DNA of 38,255 nucleotides from UBA1543 sp964596375 (GTDB lineage: Bacteria; Pseudomonadota; Zetaproteobacteria; Mariprofundales; Mariprofundaceae), in assembly GCA_964596375.1 (NCBI GenBank), contig CAZQTO010000006.1, positions 1 through 38,255 of the forward strand. Reading direction: 5' to 3'. Position numbers and translations under genes: made by a program. This document shows, in pieces, positions 24,587 to 32,119 of the stretch. Numbering within the stretch: position 1 is the stretch's first letter; each line of letters begins with the position of its first letter. Under the pieces are notes generated by a model. It saw only the letters and a program-made list of their open reading frames with translations. It searched no databases and was not told the origin of the DNA.

Positions 24587-25693
24587 CTATCTGTGGATGA
24601 CAACGGGAGTGCATCGTGAACCGAAGGCGCCGTTGAAGTGTTCGAAGTGTCCGGCCATGGCTGTGCCGCAATCGGGACAATGTCCGTCGTCGGTGAGGCG
24701 GTAATCCAGAATATTGTACCAGTCGCGCACAATCAGGGACGTGCCGCAGCTAGGGCAGAAGGTGGTGCCGCCCTCGGTATCGTGCACATTGCCGGTATAG
24801 ACATGGTTCAGCCCGGCCTTTAACCCAATTTGTCTAGCGCGGGATAGGGTGGCCGATGGCGTAGCCGGCACATCACGCATCTTCCAGTCGGGATGGAAGG
24901 CGGTGAAGTGCAACGGAACATTCACGCTCATATGTTCGGCGATCCAGTCGCACATGGCTGTCAATTCTTCATCCGAATCGTTGTGGCCGGGAATAAGCAG
25001 GGTGGTGATTTCGGTCCAGACTTCGGTCTCTTTGGCCAGGTATTCCAGTGTGTCCAACACCGGTTGCAGATGGCCGACGCACAGCTTGTGGTAGAAATCC
25101 TCCGAAAAACCCTTCAGGTCGACATTGACCGCATCCATGTGCGCGAAGAACTCCCGCCCCGGCTCGGGATGGATATAACCCGCAGTCACAGCCACCGTTT
25201 TGATGCCGGCCTCGTGGCAGGCTTTTGCGGCATCCACAGCGTATTCGAGGAAAATGACCGGGTCGTTGTAGGTAAAGGCGATGGATTTGCAGTTTTGGCG
25301 CAGGGCCGTAGCCGCCAGTTCTTCAGGTGAGGCCTGATCGCACAGGCGGTCCCATTCGCGTGATTTGGAAATGTCCCAGTTCTGGCAGTAGTGGCAGGAA
25401 AGATTGCAGCCGGCGGTGCCGAAGGAAAAAACGCTCGAACCGGGGTAAAAATGATTCAGTGGTTTTTTCTCGATGGGGTCAATACAGAAACCCGAAGAGC
25501 GACCGTAGGTGGTAAGGACCATGGCATCGCCTTCGCGTTTGCGCACAAAGCACAGGCCGCGCTGGCCTTCATGCAGTTTGCAGTCGCGCGGACATATATC
25601 GCACTGGATGCGACCGTCCTCCAGCCTGTGCCAGTAGCGTGCCGGCCAATGGGAACAATCTTGCGGGTCAGCAATTTGGTCATCTGGTTTCAT
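24587..25693 (-). CDS. amrS: AmmeMemoRadiSam system radical SAM enzyme
   Basis: This radical SAM protein of 368 residues has the cluster motif CNLSCHYC (C-x3-C-x2-C) in FGTAGCNLSCHYCQNWDISK. An N-terminal Cys-rich stretch, CDICPRDCKLHEGQRGLC, precedes it. A C-terminal pair of CxxC knuckles (CPSCG and CPDCG) probably binds Zn or Fe. The start at 25693 (MKPDDQ) is chosen because GGAG lies just upstream and the next upstream start has none. It overlaps the amrA end by 14 bases. The system is conserved across bacteria and archaea, but its reaction is not established. Confidence 0.95.
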   Translation of the reverse strand: MKPDDQIADPQDCSHWPARYWHRLEDGRIQCDICPRDCKLHEGQRGLCFVRKREGDAMVLTTYGRSSGFCIDPIEKKPLNHFYPGSSVFSFGTAGCNLSCHYCQNWDISKSREWDRLCDQASPEELAATALRQNCKSIAFTYNDPVIFLEYAVDAAKACHEAGIKTVAVTAGYIHPEPGREFFAHMDAVNVDLKGFSEDFYHKLCVGHLQPVLDTLEYLAKETEVWTEITTLLIPGHNDSDEELTAMCDWIAEHMSVNVPLHFTAFHPDWKMRDVPATPSATLSRARQIGLKAGLNHVYTGNVHDTEGGTTFCPSCGTSLIVRDWYNILDYRLTDDGHCPDCGTAMAGHFEHFNGAFGSRCTPVVIHR

Positions 25694-26267
25694 GCTGTAT
25701 CTCCTCTTTTTCGTCGAAGGCCTGCACGCTGTAGCGCGACACACGCATGTCCGGATGCCAGAAATTGGCGGGCAGCCCTCCCTTTTGTTTCAGGTGGGCA
25801 AGAAACATGGCGGGATCGGGCAGCTGTTCCCACACCTGCGGCAGGAAGGTGGAGCGGTGTGGACCATATTCGAGGATAAGACCGTCTACGCCGGGGCGGA
25901 GCATGGTCATAAGTGCGGTTTCATCGACCGGGAATATCGGTTCGGGTGTGGAGAGTACGGACACCTCGATATCGATGTCTGTGAATTCATCACGAGTTAA
26001 GGGATCAAAGCGCGGATCGTGAAAGGCGGCTGATAACGCATTGGCCGCCACATCCTCGCCGAGCGGACGGTGGGCCAGCAGACTGCCGATGCAACCGCGT
26101 AAGCTTCCGCTTTTGTGCAGGGTGACGAAACAGGCACCTTTCTCCCTGAGCCGAGCATCGTCGGGCAGCGTCCGCTTTTCCGCCAAACCCAACTGTGCCC
26201 CAATGCTGTTGCGTGCAATGCCGGTCAGCATCCGGCCCGTCGAAGCATCGCCTGCCTCATGCGGCAT
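25680..26267 (-). CDS. amrA: AmmeMemoRadiSam system protein A (AMMECR1 domain)
   Basis: The product has 195 residues with an AMMECR1 domain. The hallmark GSLRGCIGSL is followed by DVAANALSAAFHDPRF and a C-terminal tail RYSVQAFDEKEE. The start at 26267 (MPHEAGD) is chosen because GGGAGAG lies four bases before it; it overlaps the amrB end by 11 bases. It is presumed to be a cytoplasmic partner of the radical SAM enzyme. The molecular function is unknown. Confidence 0.94.
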   Translation of the reverse strand: MPHEAGDASTGRMLTGIARNSIGAQLGLAEKRTLPDDARLREKGACFVTLHKSGSLRGCIGSLLAHRPLGEDVAANALSAAFHDPRFDPLTRDEFTDIDIEVSVLSTPEPIFPVDETALMTMLRPGVDGLILEYGPHRSTFLPQVWEQLPDPAMFLAHLKQKGGLPANFWHPDMRVSRYSVQAFDEKEEIQHETR

Positions 26268-27066
26268 GGTGCTCTCCCTCGTAAAAGGCAAAAGCGCCGT
26301 AGCCGACAACGCGATCCTTGTCGCCGGCGGTGTCGCCCGAGTTGCACAAACCGAGTTGTAGGCAGCTCATGCCTTCCTGAGCTGCAAGACGCAGCAGGCC
26401 GTTGACGGGGGTGGCGCCGCAGGCCTGCTCATGAGAGATGGATACGTGCAGGTGCCGGATGTTATAGGAAGTCAGACCGTCGATACGTTGCGCCTCGGGG
26501 TAGGAGTGAAAATGGGACAGGTCGGAACTGATCAGGATCAGCGTTTCATCGCCTCCCCAGACGGCGGACAGTACTTTTGCCACTTCTGCCGGCGTGGCAT
26601 CGCCGACGGCCAGCGGCAGCAGGGTGAAGCTGTCGAGGCAACGCTGCAGAAAGGGTAGTTGTACTTCCAGCGAATGCTCCTGCTCGTGGGCGTGGACGTT
26701 ATAACTCACCTGCGGCAGGCCTTCGATAGCCTGCATAGCATCACAATCAAGCGGCACGACACCCAGCGGTGTGGCAAAGCCATCGGCATCGGGCAGGGCA
26801 AGACCGCGCACCGGCACCCGGTGAACCGGACCCAGCAGCACAACGCGGCGGATGCGCTGTCGATCCAGTAGCGAATAACCCTTTGCAGCTATCGGTCCCG
26901 AATAGATATAGCCGGCATGCGGCACAATCAGTGCCTTCGGAGAGCCCGCTTCCCGGCAGTTGGCCCTAGATAGTATGGTATCCAGCATGCGGGTAAGTTC
27001 GGCTGCATCGCCGGGATAAAACATGCCAGCAACGGCCGGTGGTCTGATTCTCTGCAGCTTTCTCAT
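26257..27066 (-). CDS. amrB: AmmeMemoRadiSam system protein B (MEMO1 family)
   Basis: The 269-residue protein of the Memo family is related in fold to class III extradiol dioxygenases. His-containing motifs that cluster at the putative metal site are visible: VPHAGYIYSG, LLGPVHRVP, EHSLEVQLPF and SSDLSHFHSYPEA, with a Cys in GLCNSGDTAG. Human MEMO1 has been reported to bind iron and to affect redox homeostasis; the bacterial role is open. It is the first gene of the amrB-amrA-amrS run and follows dedA by 33 bases. Confidence 0.94.
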   Translation of the reverse strand: MRKLQRIRPPAVAGMFYPGDAAELTRMLDTILSRANCREAGSPKALIVPHAGYIYSGPIAAKGYSLLDRQRIRRVVLLGPVHRVPVRGLALPDADGFATPLGVVPLDCDAMQAIEGLPQVSYNVHAHEQEHSLEVQLPFLQRCLDSFTLLPLAVGDATPAEVAKVLSAVWGGDETLILISSDLSHFHSYPEAQRIDGLTSYNIRHLHVSISHEQACGATPVNGLLRLAAQEGMSCLQLGLCNSGDTAGDKDRVVGYGAFAFYEGEHHAA

Positions 27067-27099
27067 ATAGAGATTATAGCGCAGATTAATGTGCGGGGT

Positions 27100-27696
27100 T
27101 TAGTCGTCTTTCGTCTTGTCGTTACAGGTGAAGTGCCGCTTGAGATGGTGGTGACCGTAGCGCCAATAGCACAGCAGCCCGATCAGCGCAGCCAGACCCA
27201 TGACAATGAACAGGCCGACAACGCCGAAATGGTGCATGATGGCCATGCCGGCCATGCCCAGCGCATGGCCGATGGCATAGATGATGAAGGCCCACGAAAT
27301 GCAGTTGATGACCTGTAGCAGGAAGAAGCGCCAGAACTCAATACTGGAACAGCCGAAAAGGATGGCAGCGACGATGCGCGTGCCATACAGGTACTGGAAA
27401 ATGAAGATCGACCAGTGGGCGTATTTATCGAGGATGAGGTTCGCTTTCGGGTAATGCCTGGCGAGAAACGGAACAGCCAGAATGAGCTCCATTCCTTTCC
27501 AGCGGCCGAGTGCGAAGAAAACCATATGTCCGACGAATGCCCCACAGGCGGCTACGACAATCACCTTCCAGGGCTGCATCAGGCCGACTGCGGCCAGGGC
27601 TGCCGCAGCGATGAAAACCGATTCGCCTTCGATGAAGGTCCAGATGAATACGGCCCAGTAGCCGTATTGCTCAACGAATTGTTGCGCCCATTCCAT
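27100..27696 (-). CDS. DedA family membrane protein
   Basis: The 198-residue inner-membrane protein has the SNARE-associated/DedA signature: an acidic entry motif FIWTFIEGESVF, the GRWKG segment, then FQYLYGTRIVAAILFG, corresponding to the conserved F-x-R-x3-P-x3-G-like region. About five hydrophobic segments are present. DedA proteins affect membrane potential and lipid-carrier recycling, and the UptA branch moves undecaprenyl phosphate. It lies between hisF and amrB on the same strand and may share their transcript. The last residues are His- and Lys-rich. Confidence 0.9.
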   Translation of the reverse strand: MEWAQQFVEQYGYWAVFIWTFIEGESVFIAAAALAAVGLMQPWKVIVVAACGAFVGHMVFFALGRWKGMELILAVPFLARHYPKANLILDKYAHWSIFIFQYLYGTRIVAAILFGCSSIEFWRFFLLQVINCISWAFIIYAIGHALGMAGMAIMHHFGVVGLFIVMGLAALIGLLCYWRYGHHHLKRHFTCNDKTKDD

Positions 27697-27778
27697 CAGC
27701 TAAGTGTATCGGCAGGCGCAGGAATAGGGGAGGCGGGCAAGGATATTCCCTTTCGCCTTCCGTTCTGCGCAGGATTTA

Positions 27779-28549
27779 TCATGCAAGACGGACCGGAATA
27801 CCCCTGGCTGCAAGGAATTCCTTGGTCTGCTGGATGGTGAATGTGCCGAAATGGAAGATACTGGCTGCCAGTACAGCATCGGCGCGGCCCGCGGTGAGGC
27901 CCTCAGCCATATGCTCCAGGGTGCCCACGCCGCCGGAGGCAATCACATTTGCCGTGATGGCATCGGCCACGGCCCGCGTCAGCGGGATGTCGTAGCCGGC
28001 CTTGGTGCCGTCGGCATCCATGCTTGTGAGGAGTATCTCGCCGGCGCCGAAGTCGGACATTTTACGGGCCCATTCGACAGCATTGATGCCGGTCGGTTTG
28101 CGCCCACCGTGGGTGAAGCACTCCCAGTGCCCTCCGCTTTCATCTTCAACCCGTTTGGCATCAACGGCCACAACGATGGTCGAGGAGCCGAAGCGTTCGG
28201 CGGCGTCCTTGACCAGCTCCGGGGTATGCAGGGCGGCGGTGTTGATAGAGACCTTATCCGCCCCGGCATGCAGCAGATTTTCGATATCGCCGAGTGCCTT
28301 CACGCCGCCACCAACGGTGAGCGGCATGAATACATGTTCGGCCACCTCGGTGACCATGTGGTAGAGGGTGTCGCGGCTTTCGTGGCTGGCACGAATATCG
28401 AGGAAGCAGAGTTCATCGGCTCCCTGTTCGTCATACTTGATAGCAGCCTCGACCGGATCGCCGGCATCGATGATATCGACGAACTGCACGCCCTTGACCA
28501 CGCGCCCGTGCGCCACGTCCAGACAGGGGATAATGCGTTTGCTCAGCAT
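27779..28549 (-). CDS. hisF: Imidazole glycerol phosphate synthase subunit HisF
   Basis: HisF uses ammonia from HisH to convert PRFAR to imidazole glycerol phosphate and AICAR in histidine synthesis. The 256-residue (beta/alpha)8 barrel has both catalytic aspartates at the usual numbers, D11 (IIPCLDVAHG) and D130 (VAVDAKR), and the phosphate-binding TVGGGVK and IASGGVGTLEHM loops. The start at 28549 (MLSKRIIP) has GAAGG seven bases before it. It follows hisA by 118 bases. That gap carries a CCGCGC-TCTT-GCGCGG hairpin at 28615-28630. Confidence 0.97.
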   Translation of the reverse strand: MLSKRIIPCLDVAHGRVVKGVQFVDIIDAGDPVEAAIKYDEQGADELCFLDIRASHESRDTLYHMVTEVAEHVFMPLTVGGGVKALGDIENLLHAGADKVSINTAALHTPELVKDAAERFGSSTIVVAVDAKRVEDESGGHWECFTHGGRKPTGINAVEWARKMSDFGAGEILLTSMDADGTKAGYDIPLTRAVADAITANVIASGGVGTLEHMAEGLTAGRADAVLAASIFHFGTFTIQQTKEFLAARGIPVRLA

Positions 28550-28667
28550 GAAGCTACCTTCTCCCCCCAGGATGCGGGGCGGGTGAGCCTGACGAGACCG
28601 TAAGCGAAGCAAGACCGCGCTCTTGCGCGGCGATTCAAGGCCGAAGCTATGGATGGCGCAGGCTGTA

Positions 28668-29393
28668 TCATTTCAAACCCTTCATCGCTACGGCAAAATC
28701 GAGCGTGCCTTCGTAGATGGCGCGGCCGGTGATCGCACCACAGATGCCGTCGGCCAGATGTGCTGCACAGGCCTTTGCATCTTCCATGCGGGCAATACCG
28801 CCGGAGACGATCACCGGAATGGAGATCGCACGAGCCAAGTTCACGGTTTCCTCGATATTCGGGCCGGTGAGCATGCCGTCGCGGGCGATATCGGTATAGA
28901 TGATGGCGGCAACACCGTCGTCCTCGAACTTTCTGGCCAGATCGACGGCCGTCACATCGGTGACATCATCCCAGCCATGCACGGCCACCATGCCGCCCTT
29001 GGCGTCAATACCGACGCAGATGCGTCCCGGAAAGGCTTCGCAGGCCTCGCGTACCAGCGCGGGATTGGATACGGCCACGGAGCCAAGAATCACGCGCTGC
29101 ACGCCGAGGTTCAGCATGCCCTCGATCATGGAGAGGTCGCGCAGCCCGCCGCCCAGTTGCACTGGTATTCCCAGTGCCGAACAGATGCCCTCGATGGCGG
29201 CGCGGTTGGCCGGTTTGCCGGCGAAAGCGCCGTCCAGATCGACGACATGCATGCGTGTGGCACCCAGACTCTGCCAGTGCAGGGCCATAGCGGCCGGATC
29301 GTCACCGTAGACGGTGGCATCCTCCATACGCCCCTGCTTGAGGCGCACACAGTGACCACCCTTGAGATCGATGGCGGGGATAAGTTCAAACAT
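28668..29393 (-). CDS. hisA: Phosphoribosylformimino-AICAR isomerase HisA
   Basis: HisA isomerises ProFAR to PRFAR in histidine synthesis. The 241-residue barrel starts MFELIPAIDLKGGHCVRL, with the catalytic Asp pair at D9 and D130 (VGIDAKGG) and the family loops QLGGGLRD and VSGGIARMED. The upstream 30 codons read no family sequence and are not included. No hisB or hisH is visible; hisA and hisF here form a partial his cluster. GGAGCCGG precedes the ATG. Confidence 0.97.
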   Translation of the reverse strand: MFELIPAIDLKGGHCVRLKQGRMEDATVYGDDPAAMALHWQSLGATRMHVVDLDGAFAGKPANRAAIEGICSALGIPVQLGGGLRDLSMIEGMLNLGVQRVILGSVAVSNPALVREACEAFPGRICVGIDAKGGMVAVHGWDDVTDVTAVDLARKFEDDGVAAIIYTDIARDGMLTGPNIEETVNLARAISIPVIVSGGIARMEDAKACAAHLADGICGAITGRAIYEGTLDFAVAMKGLK

Positions 29394-29550
29394 GGTTCCG
29401 GCTCCGGTTGCTGATGATGCAGCAGATGTTTGCATGGGGCGAATCATGCAGATATTCCGGTCGGAATGCACCCGGCACTTCATCCTTGTAGGCAGGGGGG
29501 TATAACCGCTTCACGATGTTCATTGGAATAAAGATAAAGGTGGTGGCGTA

Positions 29551-29583
29551 ACAATATTGTCACAGCGGGCATGCGGTTATAGG
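29551..29583 (+). promoter_or_regulatory. Possible promoter with palindrome before the GFA-GGDEF gene
   Basis: ACAATATTGT (29551-29560) is a perfect ten-base palindrome. It overlaps a TTGTCA that could be a -35 element, with TATAGG 15 bases downstream (29578-29583). The spacing is short for a strong sigma-70 promoter. It is the best candidate in the 255-base gap between hisA and the GFA-GGDEF gene. Confidence 0.25.
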
Positions 29584-29648
29584 GTCTGAAAAGTGACTGC
29601 TTACAATTCGCGCTATCAAGGCGGGTGTTCTATCCGGGGGAAAAATTA

Positions 29649-30536
29649 ATGATTACAGGAAGCTGTTTGTGCGGGCAGGTAAGGTATGAAATCCGTGGTG
29701 AGATGGGGCCAATCACCCACTGCCACTGCCCTAGCTGCCGCAAGGCGCATGCTTCTGCCTTTTCATCAGTGGCAGTTGTACAGTTGGAAGACCTCACTGT
29801 TATAGCCGGTGAAGCGCTGTTGAAGTTCTACGAATCCTCCCCGGGCAAACGGCGTTACTTCTGCAGCAACTGCGGCTCACAAATTTATGCCAAACGCGAG
29901 GATCAGGATCATTACGTTTTCCGCATGGGGACGATTGATGGTGATCCGGGTGCGCGTCCCGTCCAGCACATCTTCACCCGCTACAAGGCGGCATGGTACA
30001 AGCTCCACGATGATCTGCCCGAGTATCTTGAATGGCCGCCGCAGGTGCAACCGGATGCACCTGCGGCGCATGTCAAATATAAGCATCTTTATGCGCTAAT
30101 GAATGAAGTTTTCAAAGAGGCTGCCAGAAAAGAAGCCTCCACATCATTGTTGCTGCTCATGATTGATATAAGTACAGAGGAGGCTGAACAGCAAGGCTTG
30201 GCGCGGGAGCTTCATCATAGAATCGAACTGAATGTACGTGAATCAGATATGATCGATCTGCTTGGTGACAGCCAGTTTGCCGTTATTCTTCCCTACACGG
30301 ATGCAAGAGCATCGATGATACTGGCGGAACGAATCCGCAATGCATTCAAAGGCATGATCCAGATTCATGGTGGAGCCTGCAGCATTGGCGCGGCTACAGT
30401 GATGTGCGATCGACTGCATATGGACAAGCTGATGCTTAGTATTGATGAACTCGTCGCCATGGCAGAAAAAGCCTGTCATTTCTCAAATAGAATCGGTGGC
30501 GATAAGGCCGTCCATCATGATTCTTTGCCAAGTTAA
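29649..30536 (+). CDS. GFA-domain protein fused to a degenerate GGDEF domain
   Basis: The product has 295 residues and two parts. Residues 1-135 form a GFA/DUF636 zinc-binding fold: CLC at 6-8, HCHCPSC at 24-30, CSNC at 72-75, and the DGDPGARPVQHIF segment. Residues 164-290 resemble a GGDEF domain: LLLLMIDIS, then RESDMIDLLGDSQFAVILP, AERIRNAF, CSIGAATV and MAEKACHFSNRIGGDK. The GG(D/E)EF signature is replaced by LGDSQF at 205-210, so cyclase activity is unlikely. It may bind GTP or c-di-GMP, or another protein. The start at 29649 (MITGSCLCG) is where the GFA family begins. It converges on an intact diguanylate cyclase. Confidence 0.85.
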   Translation: MITGSCLCGQVRYEIRGEMGPITHCHCPSCRKAHASAFSSVAVVQLEDLTVIAGEALLKFYESSPGKRRYFCSNCGSQIYAKREDQDHYVFRMGTIDGDPGARPVQHIFTRYKAAWYKLHDDLPEYLEWPPQVQPDAPAAHVKYKHLYALMNEVFKEAARKEASTSLLLLMIDISTEEAEQQGLARELHHRIELNVRESDMIDLLGDSQFAVILPYTDARASMILAERIRNAFKGMIQIHGGACSIGAATVMCDRLHMDKLMLSIDELVAMAEKACHFSNRIGGDKAVHHDSLPS

Positions 30537-30673
30537 ATAGCGGGGCAGAAACCCATACTGCAGGGCGGCTGGATATCCTGCACAAAGCCAAGCCAAGCGA
30601 TGATGCGAATGACCTGTGTCGGCCGGTTTCAGTTACCCGAAGAAAGCAGCCTACTACTAGGCCCTGTAGCCCA

Positions 30674-31873
30674 CTAAGTACTCGACAGCTTGGTGCAATT
30701 GCGACCACTCTGCTTGGCTTCATAAAGCGACAGATCGGCCCGTTTTTTCCACTCAGAAATGCTTTCGTTGGTAAAGCGGGAAGCGGCCCCAATACTTAGG
30801 GTGACGGGGATTTCTCCGGCAGCCGTGCTGATCACCTTTTCTGTAACGGTTTGGCGAATTTTTTCGGCAATACTGAGAACCTGCCAGGCAGCTACGCCGG
30901 TCAGGACGGCGACAAACTCTTCGCCGCCGATGCGTGCCACGATGTCACCCTCGCTGGTGCTTTCTGTCAGACGTTTCCCTATTTCCGCCAGCACTTCATC
31001 GCCTGCTTCATGGCCGTAGCTATCGTTAACCTTTTTGAAATAATCCAGATCGAGCATCAGCAGGCTGGTGGGTCCGCTATCCAACGCATCGAAGAACTCC
31101 CTGAGTTCGCGCCGATTGGCCAGGCCTGTCAGAGGGTCGCGCCGCGCTTCCTTCTGAGCCTCTTCGAGATGGCTGCGTAATTCGCCCAACTCCTCGATAT
31201 TGGTTTTCATCTGTTCGCTGATGATTTTGACGGCGGAGCCCAGTTTTCCTTCGGCAGACGCGAGGGCGTCACAGGCACGGCGCAAATGCGCCAGGGCGGC
31301 TTCCGGTTCCTTGGGGAGTTGTTCGGCAAGGATGCTCCTGGCCTGGTTCAACTCTGAGCTGTCATCCCCCATATTGCTGGTTATCTGTTCCAGATTGGTC
31401 AGGGAGGTGACCATCGATTGGCTCAGGTTTGCAAACTCCTGCCGAAGCTCCTCATCCATGATTAAATGGTGGCTGAAGTGATTCTGCAGCTCGGAAATTC
31501 CCTCACTCAGGTTTTGCGCCTTTGGTATTTGCCCGAGCAGTGAACACAGGCGGTGGATGCCTGATAGCGCTGGTGATACAAGCAGGCCATCACTGAGAAG
31601 TTGCTGCCGCTCCTCCACATGCCGGCTCAGTTCCTCAACATTGATCCGGCTTTTATCCTGCCTGGTCAATTCGGCGGCATATGCATCATCGAGGAATAAC
31701 TGAAGCCATTTGCTTATCTGTTCGGCAAGAGGGTCGGAAACAGGCTCCTGTGTTTCAACATTCTTCTCGGCTTTTACAATAAGCCGGCGCAACTTGGCGG
31801 ATGCCTGTTCGGTATCTTCACCCTTGAGCAGCTCCCGTATTTCAAACAGTTCGTCGGCCAGCGTGGAACTCAT
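30674..31873 (-). CDS. Diguanylate cyclase (GGDEF), soluble
   Basis: The product is a 399-residue predicted cytoplasmic protein without membrane segments. The N-terminal 240 residues are mostly helical and charged, with likely coiled coil near 215-243. A complete GGDEF domain follows: RRDPLTGLANRRE (244-256), MLDLDYFKKVNDSYGH and the active site ARIGGEEF (313-320). It should make c-di-GMP from GTP. The product-inhibition RxxD motif five residues before GGEEF is SEGD here, so the Arg is lost. The N-terminal region resembles a helical sensory or dimerisation part and I do not recognise it further. A GGAG lies about nine bases before the ATG. Confidence 0.93.
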   Translation of the reverse strand: MSSTLADELFEIRELLKGEDTEQASAKLRRLIVKAEKNVETQEPVSDPLAEQISKWLQLFLDDAYAAELTRQDKSRINVEELSRHVEERQQLLSDGLLVSPALSGIHRLCSLLGQIPKAQNLSEGISELQNHFSHHLIMDEELRQEFANLSQSMVTSLTNLEQITSNMGDDSSELNQARSILAEQLPKEPEAALAHLRRACDALASAEGKLGSAVKIISEQMKTNIEELGELRSHLEEAQKEARRDPLTGLANRRELREFFDALDSGPTSLLMLDLDYFKKVNDSYGHEAGDEVLAEIGKRLTESTSEGDIVARIGGEEFVAVLTGVAAWQVLSIAEKIRQTVTEKVISTAAGEIPVTLSIGAASRFTNESISEWKKRADLSLYEAKQSGRNCTKLSST

Positions 31874-32119
31874 GACATCAGGCTCCCGGCTGCGAGGTAG
31901 TGTGGAGGTGTCGCCAGAGATAATGCTGCATCCATGGTTGCTCTCGAGTTGTTCAATGGAGTTGTATTCATTTTTCTACCTTTAATTTCTCGTATCATCA
32001 TGTATGTCGTTGAGGAGGATATTACCCGTTTTCCAATGAGCGCGCTGCATGTGTTTTTTATCGGCATATGTGGGTAATACCTTAATGTTATTGTTGGATC
32101 GGGTATCCTCGGAACGGGT

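Noticed and set aside
27851..28603. Long open frame (250 codons) on the plus strand
   Set aside because: It lies opposite hisF, which has full family motifs and catalytic residues at canonical numbers. The antisense frame has no recognisable motif and arises from the codon bias of hisF.
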